From NCBI RefSeq assembly GCF_007988965.1, contig NZ_BJVD01000012.1, forward strand, positions 19,495 through 83,494: a stretch of DNA of 64,000 bases, read 5' to 3'. The notes below the pieces were generated by a model. It saw only the letters and a list, made by a program, of their open reading frames with translations, was not told where the DNA came from and made no database searches. Position numbers and translations under genes: made by a program. This document shows, one piece after another, positions 26,930-36,332 of the stretch; the first letter of the stretch is position 1; every line of letters begins with the position of its first letter. The stretch is from Rummeliibacillus stabekisii (GTDB taxonomy: Bacteria > Bacillota > Bacilli > Bacillales_A > Planococcaceae).

Positions 26930-27361
26930 TTATTGTACTATATGGTCGCCATCCAATGATCGAAGCATTTTATTAATTTTCTCTTCACCAGCAATTACCC
27001 AACGGCTTTTGTCCACAATTTTACCGTCTTTGTCAATTGGTTCTTGGAATTGACTTAGGCCAGTTGTAGCGGTCACCAGCGAATGTTCATCATAATCTAG
27101 ACCTAAGTTGACCACATGCTTGATGACAAAAGGTTTGCCAAACTGAATATAGGTAGCGTGATGGTCCAAATCTCCGTCCAGTGTCCAAAAAGGCATACGG
27201 AGATAAATGGTCTCACCGCCATCACGGTGGAGGATAGAATCGAATTTTCCTTCATGATATTCAAAGTTTGAGCAAAAACTACAGCCATGAGACTCAAATA
27301 CATCGCGAATGACACCAAAATACGATTTTTTACCTTCAATCTGTGAATCAAATTGGATCAT
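26930..27361 (-). CDS. YugN-like family protein
   Basis: A 143-residue soluble protein of the YugN family, of unknown function. Family pattern: an N-terminal beta strand with QIEGKKSYFGVIRDVFESHG, then FEYHEGKFDSIL, YLRMPFWTLDGDLDH and FGKPFVIKHVVNLGLD. The frame extends to 27415, but ATG at 27361 with GAGGTG six bases upstream and family-like N-terminus is preferred. Nothing in its context suggests a role. Confidence 0.75.
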   Translation of the reverse strand: MIQFDSQIEGKKSYFGVIRDVFESHGCSFCSNFEYHEGKFDSILHRDGGETIYLRMPFWTLDGDLDHHATYIQFGKPFVIKHVVNLGLDYDEHSLVTATTGLSQFQEPIDKDGKIVDKSRWVIAGEEKINKMLRSLDGDHIVQ

Positions 27362-27614
27362 ACTGTTCACCTCATTAGAATTTATCTGACATAACAGGTT
27401 ATTGGCATTCATCATCTAAAGACTGGACAACTACCTGTAAAAGCCCGATGATACACTCCCACTTAAATGGAAAACCATCGAGTGAGTGTCACTTTACTTC
27501 ATATTGTTAACCAAAATGCTTCCAATCATTCTTTTGGATATGTAAATATTTTGGAGGTTATATATGATGTATTTTACATATATGTTAGAATAGTAAGAAA
27601 AAAGGGGTGTTCAT

Positions 27615-28112
27615 ATGCGCGGCGCAATCCAAAATAAACGTGTGGAGATTTCACAAGAGGATGCAAAGCATTTTTTGAAGATGGCAAAAGTAGCACATGT
27701 GGCAACAGTAGATAGTGATGGATTTCCTTATGTTATCCCGCTTGTGTATCTTTATGAGAATGAAAAAGTATATCTACATATCGGCAATATAAGAGAAAGC
27801 CACTTTTGGGAAAACATCAAAGAAAATCCGAAAGTATGTATTGAGGTAAGTCAAATGGGTGATTTGCATCCTGGGAAAAAATATGCTTGCCAATCTGCAC
27901 TCGTTTATACAAGCGTTGTCGTTTTCGGCACCATCAGACGAATTGAAGATGAAAAAGAGAAGGAACTATTTTTTGATCGATTGCTTGAAAAATACGGTGA
28001 TCCTTCATGGACGTTTGAAAGAAAAGGCTATCCCATCCTACCCAAGATTGAATTATTTGAAGTAGACATTGACCGATTAACAGGAAAGCTAAATGAAGGG
28101 CTAATTCATTAA
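27615..28112 (+). CDS. Pyridoxamine 5'-phosphate oxidase family (PPOX) flavin-binding protein
   Basis: A 165-residue split-barrel flavin-binding protein of the PPOX class. Members bind FMN, F420 or heme and are often oxidoreductases of uncertain substrate. Visible features are HVATVDSDGFPYVIPLVYLYENEKVYLH near residues 31-59, a KNPKVC-type strand (ENPKVCIEVS) near 80, and an alpha/beta C-terminus with IELFEVDIDRLTGKL. It begins with ATG behind AAGGGGTG. It is a single-gene unit ending at a strong terminator. Confidence 0.85.
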   Translation: MRGAIQNKRVEISQEDAKHFLKMAKVAHVATVDSDGFPYVIPLVYLYENEKVYLHIGNIRESHFWENIKENPKVCIEVSQMGDLHPGKKYACQSALVYTSVVVFGTIRRIEDEKEKELFFDRLLEKYGDPSWTFERKGYPILPKIELFEVDIDRLTGKLNEGLIH

Positions 28113-28117
28113 AGTGG

Positions 28118-28147
28118 AACAGCTGCATAGCCTGCAGCTGTTTTTTT
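28118..28147 (+). terminator. Intrinsic terminator after the PPOX gene
   Basis: A perfect 10-bp stem (28118-28127 with 28133-28142), 5-base loop and a run of T residues. Confidence 0.9.
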
Positions 28148-28264
28148 ATATGGGCAAGATTCTTTTCTAGACATATTTGCGCTTTCTCAGGACAGACTAA
28201 TGTGTACGTTTAAAATATTGTTAATTTGGGAATATAAGTTAGAGCATCTAAGGAGTGATATCAC

Positions 28265-29434
28265 TTGTTGCATGATTATTATGCAGATTTACATATTCAT
28301 ATTGGACGTACCTGGAAGGGGCGACCAGTAAAGATTACAGGAAGCAAAACGCTGACTTTGGAAAATATATTAAAAACAGCAACCATGAAAAAAGGATTGG
28401 ACATCGTTGGAATAATTGATTGCCATTCGCCCGAAGTATTGGAAGAAATGGCTGCATTAGTAGAGGCAAATCAATTGATAGCATTAGAGGGTGGCGGGCT
28501 TCGCTTTGAAAGCACTACATTAATCCCGGGTGTAGAGATCGAGGTCAATGATGCAAATTGTAAGGGACCGCTACATGTCTTAGCTTACTTCCGATCCATG
28601 GAAACGATTTGTACCTTTTCAAATTGGATGAGCAACCATATCACGAATATTAATTTGAGCACCCAAAGAATAGCCTGTGACGCATTGACTTTACAGCATA
28701 AAGTACATGAGCTTGGAGGTTTATTTATACCTGCACATGTTTTTACACCTTTTAAGAGCGCTTACGGAAAGGGTGTTGAAAAAAGCCTTGCGGAAGTATT
28801 TGATATGGACCAAATCGATGGTATTGAACTTGGACTGAGCTCAGATACAGACATGGTCAAAGGTATTCAAGAGTTAGAGAAATACACATACGTTACAAAT
28901 TCTGACGCACATTCATTAGGTAAAATGGCCAGAGAATATCAAAAAATCCGATTAGAAGAGCCCACTTTTGATGAGCTGAAAAAAGCATTAAAAGAGGAGG
29001 ATGGACGAGCTATTGTGGAAAACTATGGGCTGAATCCACTTTTAGGGAAATATCACGAAACTGCCTGTGCAGACTGTGGGTTTAGAACAACAGAGATTCC
29101 ATGCCCAAATTGTGGCGGAAAACATCTGACGAAAGGTGTTTCTGTGCGCATTAAAGAACTATCCACACAGGACGAATCAAGTAGAGAACGCCCTCCATAT
29201 ATCCATCAAATTCCATTAGATTTTATTCCGGGAGTAGGCAAAAAAACAATGGAAAAGCTTCTAGCAACATTTGGGACAGAAATGAATATTCTTCACGTCA
29301 TTTCAAGAGAAGAGTTAGAAACGGTAGTGCCCGAAAAAATTGCAGACTTAATCGATAAAGGAAGGAAAGGAGAGCTTTCATTGGTAATGGGCGGTGGCGG
29401 TGCCTACGGTAAAGTGAAAAAACCACATAAGTAG
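28265..29434 (+). CDS. Endonuclease Q (PHP-domain DNA repair nuclease)
   Basis: A 389-residue EndoQ-type protein. In archaea and some Bacillus this enzyme nicks DNA 5' of deaminated bases (uracil, hypoxanthine, xanthine) and AP sites. The N-terminal PHP domain has HIHIG near residue 11, VGIIDCHSPEV near 47, EGGGLRF and PGVEIEV, and NSDAHSLG near 218, giving the metal-binding His/Asp/Glu set. A four-cysteine zinc finger follows near residues 264-282 (CADCGF...CPNCGG). A C-terminal helix-hairpin-helix (FIPGVGKKTMEKL) near 325 should bind DNA. The TTG start lies 7 bases after AAGGAGTG. No partner repair gene is adjacent. Confidence 0.88.
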   Translation: MLHDYYADLHIHIGRTWKGRPVKITGSKTLTLENILKTATMKKGLDIVGIIDCHSPEVLEEMAALVEANQLIALEGGGLRFESTTLIPGVEIEVNDANCKGPLHVLAYFRSMETICTFSNWMSNHITNINLSTQRIACDALTLQHKVHELGGLFIPAHVFTPFKSAYGKGVEKSLAEVFDMDQIDGIELGLSSDTDMVKGIQELEKYTYVTNSDAHSLGKMAREYQKIRLEEPTFDELKKALKEEDGRAIVENYGLNPLLGKYHETACADCGFRTTEIPCPNCGGKHLTKGVSVRIKELSTQDESSRERPPYIHQIPLDFIPGVGKKTMEKLLATFGTEMNILHVISREELETVVPEKIADLIDKGRKGELSLVMGGGGAYGKVKKPHK

Positions 29435-29602
29435 AGAGAAGCAGCAAGCTAAGACTAAGTATCTCTGCTATTTATAACAGGCTAGTTTACGCTGCCTCTT
29501 GAAAAGCATCACCAAGCTAAAAACAGTAAATGCAGGAAAAGTGATAAATATAATGGTGTGTTTCAAAAATTTATACTATTTTCCATAAGAATATGGTACC
29601 TT

Positions 29603-29635
29603 AATTTATAAAGAAATTACCTTTCTTTATAAATT
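29603..29635 (+). promoter_or_regulatory. Perfect 14-bp palindrome just before the nuclease RBS
   Basis: An AT-rich perfect inverted repeat (29603-29616 with 29622-29635) with a 5-base spacer ends six bases before the AGAGGTG RBS of the secreted nuclease. It could be an operator or an mRNA hairpin affecting stability or translation. A possible -10 (TATACT) lies upstream near 29571. Confidence 0.5.
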
Positions 29636-29651
29636 TTTAGAGGTGGGCATA

Positions 29652-30314
29652 TTGAAAAAAGTATCAGTAGCTTTAAGTGTTTGGATGGTCGTAGCATTTA
29701 TCATAATGGGGCTTACTATCCCTGCTGATGTAAATGCTAAGGCATCAGCGAAATTTACAGATTCTCTGATGAAATGTGTAGATGGCGATACAGCACACTT
29801 TAAGAAAGCAGGCTATTCACGATTCCTTTATGTGGATACCCCAGAATCAACGAAAAAAATTGAGCCTTATGGAAAAACAGCATCACAATACACATGTACG
29901 AAACTTAAAAAAGCTAAAAAAATTCAATTGCAATATGATGGGGCAAGAAAAGATAAATACGGACGCACACTTGTATGGGTATGGGTGGACGGCCAGCTAT
30001 TGCAAGAGTTGTTGGTGAAAAAAGGCTATGTAAAGAAATTCTATGACTATGGCACTTATTCATACGAATCAAAACTTGTGCATCTTCAAGCGATTGTAAA
30101 GAAAAAGAAAAAGGGTCTATGGAGTGGTAAGAAGGAACCGTCTGTAGCCAAGACTTCATCAGCTAAAAAGAAAAAGCCTGCTACTACCAAAAAAACAAAT
30201 TTTAAAAATTGCACCGAATTACGCAAGTACTATCCCCATGGTGTTTCTAAATCTCATCCTGCGTACCAGTCAAAGATGGACCGAGACCATGATGGATGGG
30301 CATGTGAAAGATAA
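29652..30314 (+). CDS. Secreted thermonuclease-family nuclease with Excalibur domain
   Basis: An exported nuclease of about 220 residues. The N-terminal signal peptide has a hydrophobic core at about residues 6-24 and a likely cleavage after VNA. The SNase-like domain follows (residues 35-155), with VDGDTAHF, LYVDTPES and GRTLVWVWVDGQLLQ stretches carrying the catalytic Asp/Arg/Glu pattern. A Lys-rich linker leads to a C-terminal Excalibur calcium-binding domain (FKNCTELRKYYPHGV, ending in DRDHDGWACER). The frame begins at a GTG (29643) inside the RBS; TTG at 29652 after GAGGTGGG is preferred. Extracellular DNA/RNA degradation is the expected role. Confidence 0.88.
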   Translation: MKKVSVALSVWMVVAFIIMGLTIPADVNAKASAKFTDSLMKCVDGDTAHFKKAGYSRFLYVDTPESTKKIEPYGKTASQYTCTKLKKAKKIQLQYDGARKDKYGRTLVWVWVDGQLLQELLVKKGYVKKFYDYGTYSYESKLVHLQAIVKKKKKGLWSGKKEPSVAKTSSAKKKKPATTKKTNFKNCTELRKYYPHGVSKSHPAYQSKMDRDHDGWACER

Positions 30315-30325
30315 AAAAATTTAGA

Positions 30326-30355
30326 GCCGACATGTACCTAGATGTCGGCTTTTCT
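30326..30355 (+). terminator. Intrinsic terminator after the nuclease gene
   Basis: A perfect 8-bp GC-rich stem (30326-30333 with 30342-30349) with a short T-run. Confidence 0.85.
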
Positions 30356-30536
30356 GCTAATTTAAGAGGAACTTATTTACCGATTTATGTAATTTTTTGT
30401 TATAAGACGAACTTTGCGATAGGATATAATAGGATGAAATAAAATTTTTTGTCGCTTTTTAGCAAAATTTAAAAACAAACTGTCGTTTGAATCGTCATAT
30501 ATAAGATGGGAAGATAAGTGGAAAGTGGTGAAATAT

Positions 30537-32513
30537 ATGCCAAAGCCGATTCAAAAAAATCATAGATACATAGGCGGATTAGATGGTCTAAGGGCAATCG
30601 CTGTTCTTTCGGTGATTCTTTATCATCTTCATGTTGGAGGAATTGCCGGCGGCTATCTGGGAGTAACGATATTCTTTGTGCTGTCAGGCTATTTAATCAC
30701 AGATTTGCTGATCAATGAGTGGAATACGACGGGGAGAATTGACTTCAAGAAATTCTTTATCAGGCGTTTTAGAAGGCTAATTCCCGCTTTATTTGCCATG
30801 CTGCTATTGGTTGGTTTTTGGATTACGTTATTTCAACGATCATTTTTAATAGGATTGCGTGAAGAAATATTATCTGCTGTCTTTTATGTCAGCAATTGGT
30901 TTTACGTTGCACAACATCATTCGTACTTCACAAAGTTTGCTCCACCATCTCCATTGCAGCATATGTGGTCACTCGCTGTTGAAGAGCAATTCTATATTAT
31001 TTGGCCGTTGGTGATGTTAGTAGTTCTCCGATTTGTAAAGATGAGCGGGAAGGTAGCGATTGGTATCTGCTCCCTCGCATTCATCTCTGCTATAGCTATG
31101 TTTTGGATGTACACGCCGGGCGAGGACCCGAGCCGTGTTTATTATGGCACAGATACAAGAGCCTTCTCGCTTCTCATTGGTGCGGCGCTGGCATTCGTAT
31201 GGCCAAGTCGTAAATTAAAAGCCAATATTACAGATGAAGCCAAAAAATTATTAAATGGAGCAGGGATCATCAGTGCGTTAGTACTGTTACTCATGATTAT
31301 TTTTATGCATGAAGAAGGTCCGTTTCTTTACGAAGGCGGGATGTTGTTAGCATCTCTTGCGACAGCAGTGCTGATTGCTGTCATCGTCCATCCGGCGAGT
31401 TGGATGGGTGAAATCTTAAGCTTTCGCCCGTTATTATGGGTTGGTGTTCGCTCTTACGGGATATATATTTGGCATTTTCCGTTTATTGTCTTGATGGGAG
31501 CAGGTCTTGAAGGTGTGCCTATACCATTCTGGAAGACGCTAATCATTATTTTAATGACAGTTTTATTTGCAGAGCTTTCATGGCGTTTTGTGGAGGATCC
31601 CATTCGAAAGGGCGAATGGAAGGTTTGGGTATCCAAATTTAAAACACATGAATGGTCATGGAAGTGGAAAGATTGGACATTACCTTACCGCATTGGATCA
31701 GCGATGCTTGGATGTATAGTCATCATTTTTATGATGGGTATGATTTCTACGCCGACTGATACTCAAGCAAGCAGCAGGGCGCTAGAGCAGCATCTGCTGA
31801 ATGAAGAGAAAAAATTAGAGAACTCTTCCGATACAACAGAGCCGAAGAAAGAGAAGCAAAATCCTGCTAAAAAGGAAGTTACTTCACAAAAAGAGAATTC
31901 CAAAGATAACAGTACAAGAGAAGAAGCGAAGTTGGCACAAAAAGAAAAAGAAGCACAACTAGCGAAAAAGAAAGAACAGGCTGAAAAAAAAGCAAATGAA
32001 AAAAAGAAAAAGAAAAAGATTGTTCCAGGCACTGTTCCCTCTTCACTTAGCGTCACAGCTATTGGAGATTCAGTTATGCTAAGTGCTGCCTCTGCATTAA
32101 AGGCACAAATTCCGCAAATTGTCGTCGATGCAAAAGTAGGGCGACAAATGTATGATACGTACGATGTCGTCACATCATTGAAAAGCCAAGGAAAGCTTGG
32201 CAAAGTAGTTGTTGTCGGACTTGGTTCTAATGGCGACTTTAGCGGACCACAGCTAGAAGAATTACTAAACACCATTGGAAAGACTAGGCATATTTATCTT
32301 ATCAACACGCGCGTTACGCGAAATTGGCAGGATAATGTGAATCGCAAATTGAATGAGGCTATTAAAAAAAGAGACAATGTCCGGCTGATTAATTGGTATG
32401 AAGCGACAGAAGATGAAGAACAGCTATTTTATAATGACCATATCCATCCAAATGCTGAGGGTGCGAAATATTATACAGCGCTCATTAGCAGTGAAATTGC
32501 GAAACATGAATAA
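30537..32513 (+). CDS. OatA/YrhL-type membrane acyltransferase with SGNH domain
   Basis: A 658-residue cell-envelope acyltransferase resembling OatA, which O-acetylates peptidoglycan outside the membrane and raises lysozyme resistance. Residues 10-400 form an acyltransferase-3 domain with about ten helices and the GLDGLRAIAVLSVILYHLH start. The region from about 425 to 500 is Lys/Glu-rich and probably a coiled linker. The C-terminal SGNH domain has GDSVM near 510, GLGSNG near 567 and the Asp-His pair in DHIHPN near 637. The ATG at 30537 follows GTGGTG. Acylation of teichoic acid or another polymer is the alternative. Confidence 0.88.
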   Translation: MPKPIQKNHRYIGGLDGLRAIAVLSVILYHLHVGGIAGGYLGVTIFFVLSGYLITDLLINEWNTTGRIDFKKFFIRRFRRLIPALFAMLLLVGFWITLFQRSFLIGLREEILSAVFYVSNWFYVAQHHSYFTKFAPPSPLQHMWSLAVEEQFYIIWPLVMLVVLRFVKMSGKVAIGICSLAFISAIAMFWMYTPGEDPSRVYYGTDTRAFSLLIGAALAFVWPSRKLKANITDEAKKLLNGAGIISALVLLLMIIFMHEEGPFLYEGGMLLASLATAVLIAVIVHPASWMGEILSFRPLLWVGVRSYGIYIWHFPFIVLMGAGLEGVPIPFWKTLIIILMTVLFAELSWRFVEDPIRKGEWKVWVSKFKTHEWSWKWKDWTLPYRIGSAMLGCIVIIFMMGMISTPTDTQASSRALEQHLLNEEKKLENSSDTTEPKKEKQNPAKKEVTSQKENSKDNSTREEAKLAQKEKEAQLAKKKEQAEKKANEKKKKKKIVPGTVPSSLSVTAIGDSVMLSAASALKAQIPQIVVDAKVGRQMYDTYDVVTSLKSQGKLGKVVVVGLGSNGDFSGPQLEELLNTIGKTRHIYLINTRVTRNWQDNVNRKLNEAIKKRDNVRLINWYEATEDEEQLFYNDHIHPNAEGAKYYTALISSEIAKHE

Positions 32514-32523
32514 ACGATATGCA

Positions 32524-32556
32524 AAAAAGACACGCAAGAGTATTTACTCTCGCGTG
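32524..32556. terminator. Bidirectional terminator
   Basis: A stem of 12 bp plus inner pairs (32524-32535 with 32542-32553), with A-run and T-run arms, between the convergent acyltransferase and antiporter genes. Confidence 0.88.
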
Positions 32557-32571
32557 TCTTTTTATAATCAC

Positions 32572-34608
32572 TTATTCTACCTGTTCATACAGATTAACAC
32601 TTTCGATGTAATTGATAAATCTGCGTAATTCTCGTTCTTGTTCCCGATTGATTTCGCCCATTTCATACATATGATGAACCTCGGCTCTTTCTGTTTCAGT
32701 AATTACAGATCGGAGTTCATCTTTGATTTCCTCTTGTTTATTCGTATCCATTGTAACTGGCTTTTTCAGCTGGTTAAGGGCTCTTTCGTATTCAAATGAA
32801 ACGATATAGTAGAGGTCTGGTTCATTTGAAATTGCTGCTTGTTCTTTCAGATAGATTAGCGCTTGTTGGTACGTGTTTCTTCGCACATCTTGTCTCATCT
32901 TGATATAAGAAATGAACTGCTCTTTGTCTAACCGATACTTTTTACGAGTAATACGCCATTCGTGAACAACGCGATAAAGAATATATAAGACGCCTTTCCG
33001 CATGTTTTGATGGATGGCTCTTTTTCGCTCTATAAAAGCAGTTTGGAATCCGATATACATATCCTCATCCAGGTGGTTGCCTTTATGCAGCTCCTGAATG
33101 TATTGCTCTTCGATAGATAAAGCTTTTAAGCGGATTTTCATAATTTCGCTCTGATATCCAGGATTTCCAGTTTTAGCAGCATTCCCGTCCAGCTGAGCCT
33201 GGCGGAAGAGTTGCTGATATTCGCCAATTAATTGATAAGCTGCTGTCCGATTTTTATCGTTTATCTCACGATGGATCTGTTTAATAGATGCCATCAAGAT
33301 TTTCTGCTTGGCTTCATTGAAGCTTAATGAGTCAGCTTTTTCTTCCTTTGTTTCCTCGGTATCAATGAGGAGTGGAAGGAAAACGGTAGCCACAAGCAGT
33401 GTAAACAAAATGACGGCGGAAGCTAGAAATAAAAGGAGCGAACGTTCAGGGAAGAGCTCCCCATTTTTTGTAAAGAACGGCAGTGATAAGATACCGGCCA
33501 TTGTGACAGCACCACGCACGCCTGTCAGGCTGCTTAGTAAGCTTGTTTTTAAGGTTGGTTTTTCTTCATCTCTACCTTTTTTGTATTCATAGATAGCACC
33601 TATGTGTGACCAAATGAAACGGATCACTAATATAGCGGTACCTATTGCCACGGCATACCCTATTAGCTTCCAGTTATTAATGCTCTCATTTTCAATGGAG
33701 GCTTCAACTGTGGAGGGAATGTTTAATCCTAACAGTAAAAAGACAATTCCATTTAAAATAAATAGCACGATTGACCACGTATTTTCAGTAAGCAATTGCT
33801 CCTCAGCGAGTACTGTTTCTGTTTTATCTTTAACGAGGGCTTGCGTAATACCTGCTACAACTACGGCAATAACACCGGAAGCATGGAACAAATCTTCTGC
33901 CGCCAGGTAAACAAGGAATGGTGTCAACAGCTGGAGCAACGTATGGAACACAACGTCTCGAATCCCTGCACGTCTTAATGAAAAGCGGATTTGGGTTAGA
34001 ATGATGCCAACAACCAAACCGATTAATGCGCCCACTAAAAAAGTGTATGAGAAGTCAATTAGCGCTTCTTTAATGGAGAAGTAGCCAGTAACAACAGCTG
34101 CTACTGCATAGTTGAAGGCAACAAGGCCAGAAGCATCATTAATCAATGATTCGCCTCGTACTACATTTAAAATTTTCTCTGGAATTTGTATTCTTTTAGC
34201 AATCCCATTGACAGCAACAGGATCTGTAGGCGAAAGAATAGCAGCAAGCGCAAAAGCGGCTGCAAGCGGTATAGATGGTATTAACCAATGGATAAAGTAA
34301 CCGCCGGCTATTGTGGTGATTAGTACAAGGACGATGGCATTGCCCAAGATAGGCATTCGCATATTCCAAAGCTGGTCCCTTGGAAAATTACGGCCATCAT
34401 TGTAAAGTAGGGGAGCTACGAATAACAATAAAAACCATTCTGTCTTCAATTCTAAGGTTACATTGCTAAATAGAAGGGCTACAATGACACCTAAAGCGAC
34501 TTGTATGAGCGCTGTAGGAATTGAGGGTATGTAGTGGCTAATAATGTTAGAGATAAGTAAGCAGCCCATTAAGACGAAAATAATCATCAGTAAATCCAAA
34601 AATATCAT
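32572..34608 (-). CDS. CPA1-family Na+/H+ antiporter, NhaK-like
   Basis: A 678-residue monovalent cation/proton antiporter. About twelve helices occupy residues 1-410, with the ion-site motifs SPTDPVAVN near 127 and GESLINDASGLVAF near 152 that carry the key aspartates. A long, charged cytoplasmic C-terminus (430-678) is predicted helical and probably regulatory. Length and architecture resemble B. subtilis NhaK (about 670 residues, Na+/K+/Li+ exchange). It is a single-gene unit. Confidence 0.88.
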   Translation of the reverse strand: MIFLDLLMIIFVLMGCLLISNIISHYIPSIPTALIQVALGVIVALLFSNVTLELKTEWFLLLFVAPLLYNDGRNFPRDQLWNMRMPILGNAIVLVLITTIAGGYFIHWLIPSIPLAAAFALAAILSPTDPVAVNGIAKRIQIPEKILNVVRGESLINDASGLVAFNYAVAAVVTGYFSIKEALIDFSYTFLVGALIGLVVGIILTQIRFSLRRAGIRDVVFHTLLQLLTPFLVYLAAEDLFHASGVIAVVVAGITQALVKDKTETVLAEEQLLTENTWSIVLFILNGIVFLLLGLNIPSTVEASIENESINNWKLIGYAVAIGTAILVIRFIWSHIGAIYEYKKGRDEEKPTLKTSLLSSLTGVRGAVTMAGILSLPFFTKNGELFPERSLLLFLASAVILFTLLVATVFLPLLIDTEETKEEKADSLSFNEAKQKILMASIKQIHREINDKNRTAAYQLIGEYQQLFRQAQLDGNAAKTGNPGYQSEIMKIRLKALSIEEQYIQELHKGNHLDEDMYIGFQTAFIERKRAIHQNMRKGVLYILYRVVHEWRITRKKYRLDKEQFISYIKMRQDVRRNTYQQALIYLKEQAAISNEPDLYYIVSFEYERALNQLKKPVTMDTNKQEEIKDELRSVITETERAEVHHMYEMGEINREQERELRRFINYIESVNLYEQVE

Positions 34609-34916
34609 CCTCTCAGTTGGAAGAAAACTGTATTAATTTTGCAAAAATTATATGAAAGCCCCTAAGTACTGTTACTGATTTAAAGTGGAAAAGCGGGGGT
34701 GTATATTAAAAGAATAAAATGTATAAAAGAGTTCTACAACTAATAACCCTTCGAATTGACTATTTTTTTTTTGACACATTCACTAATAACTCCATCATTT
34801 AAAATTAAACTGTGACCAAAATCATGGCAGCAAGTTTTACGAAAGATTATACTAAAGCATGGATAAAGGTGATAACACCTAGCACGAAACAAGCAAACTA
34901 AAAGGAGATGGACAGC

Positions 34917-36305
34917 TTGCAGACAGTTGTTGTAATCGGTGGAGGCATCACGGGTCTTTGTACCATGCATGAACTCCAAAAACAGAAAGTAGAAAAAAAT
35001 TTGCCTCTCCGCCTCATTCTCGTAGAAAAGAATAACCATCTCGGCGGAAAAATGCATTCTGTACGCGAGCAAGGATTCATTATGGAGACAGGAGCTGACT
35101 CAATCGTTGCTCGCCATAAGAGTGTGTTGCCACTTGTACAAGATATAGGCTTAGAGAGTGAACTTGTCTATAACAGCACAGGTATTTCTTATATTTATAG
35201 CCATAACAAGCTGCATGCCATACCAGCAGATAGTGTATTTGGCATTCCGACAAGTATAGATTCACTTAATAGTAGTACCCTCATTTCTGAAAAGGGTAAA
35301 CAAGATGCATTAAATGATTTTGATTTAGCGGAAAACCCATTTACAAAGGATAGCTCGATCGGCGAGTTCCTTGAATATTATTTAGGGAAAGAGCTTGTAG
35401 AAAAGCAGATTACACCTGTACTGTCAGGGGTTTATTCAGGTGATTTATATAAATTGACCATGGCTTCAACACTTCCTTATTTGCTGGATTACAAAAATCA
35501 GTACGGCAGCATTATCAAAGGTTTTGGAGAGAACCGAGAGCAGTTCCAAAAAAGCGCCGAGAAAAAATTTATCTCCTTTAAACGAGGGCTATCACAGCTT
35601 ATTGAAAAGCTAGAAGAAACCCTAACAGATGTTGAAATCGTCAAGGGATTAGAAACAAAGGCAATTTTGAAGAGTGGAGACCGCTATTTATGTGAATTCG
35701 ATAATGGCGATAGCATAGAAGCAGATACGATAGTGTTATCTACACCGCATCAGTCTGCGAGCACATTACTGCGCGACGAAAAGATTCAAACAGAACTGAA
35801 TTCAATCCGCAATGCCTCCATTATTGCTGTATATGTAGGCTTTGACATTCCAGACGATCAATTGCCTGCAGACGGCACAGGCTATATTGTGTCTGAAAAC
35901 ACCGATGTATTATGTAATGCTTGCACATGGACTAGTCGAAAATGGAAACATACCTCAGAGTCAGGGAATCTGTTAATTCGTATGTTTTATAAAAGCTCAA
36001 ACCCCGCATTTGAACAATTAAAGGGATTGAATGATGCCCAATTGGTTGACGTTGCACTTAAAGACATAAGAAAATCACTTAAAATTGAAGGAAAACCGGT
36101 CGTATCAAATGTAACTAAATGGACAGATTTAATGCCTGTCTATGGTATGGACCATGCGAAAATCGTTCAATCTCTAACAGAGCAAATGGAAATGGAGTAT
36201 CCGAATGTATATTTGGCTGGCTGTTCATATTATGGTGTAGGAATAGGGAATTGTATTCAAAATGGCCAAGATACCGCGCGGAAAATTTTGGACTTTAACA
36301 AGTAA
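34917..36305 (+). CDS. cgoX: Coproporphyrinogen III oxidase CgoX (HemY)
   Basis: An FAD enzyme of about 462 residues that oxidises coproporphyrinogen III to coproporphyrin III in the Firmicute heme pathway (formerly called protoporphyrinogen oxidase HemY). The N-terminal FAD motif is VVVIGGGITGLC; LGGKMHSV near residue 45 and the METGADSIV segment are family-specific; the C-terminal VYLAGCSYYGVGIGNCIQNG closes the FAD site. The frame opens at an ATG touching AAGGAG; TTG at 34917, nine bases after it, is better. It is not next to hemE/hemH here, unlike the usual hemEHY order. A sortase gene follows by 27 bases. Confidence 0.9.
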   Translation: MQTVVVIGGGITGLCTMHELQKQKVEKNLPLRLILVEKNNHLGGKMHSVREQGFIMETGADSIVARHKSVLPLVQDIGLESELVYNSTGISYIYSHNKLHAIPADSVFGIPTSIDSLNSSTLISEKGKQDALNDFDLAENPFTKDSSIGEFLEYYLGKELVEKQITPVLSGVYSGDLYKLTMASTLPYLLDYKNQYGSIIKGFGENREQFQKSAEKKFISFKRGLSQLIEKLEETLTDVEIVKGLETKAILKSGDRYLCEFDNGDSIEADTIVLSTPHQSASTLLRDEKIQTELNSIRNASIIAVYVGFDIPDDQLPADGTGYIVSENTDVLCNACTWTSRKWKHTSESGNLLIRMFYKSSNPAFEQLKGLNDAQLVDVALKDIRKSLKIEGKPVVSNVTKWTDLMPVYGMDHAKIVQSLTEQMEMEYPNVYLAGCSYYGVGIGNCIQNGQDTARKILDFNK

Positions 36306-36332
36306 GTAAAATTCTAAAAAGAGAGGTTTTCT

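Noticed and set aside
27559..27591. A tiny frame after GGAGG, before the PPOX gene
   Set aside because: Only nine codons and overlapping the likely promoter of the PPOX gene; chance is likelier.
31763..32275. A 170-codon minus-strand frame
   Set aside because: It mirrors the Lys/Glu-rich linker of the acyltransferase and has the Phe/Ser-rich composition of a shadow frame.
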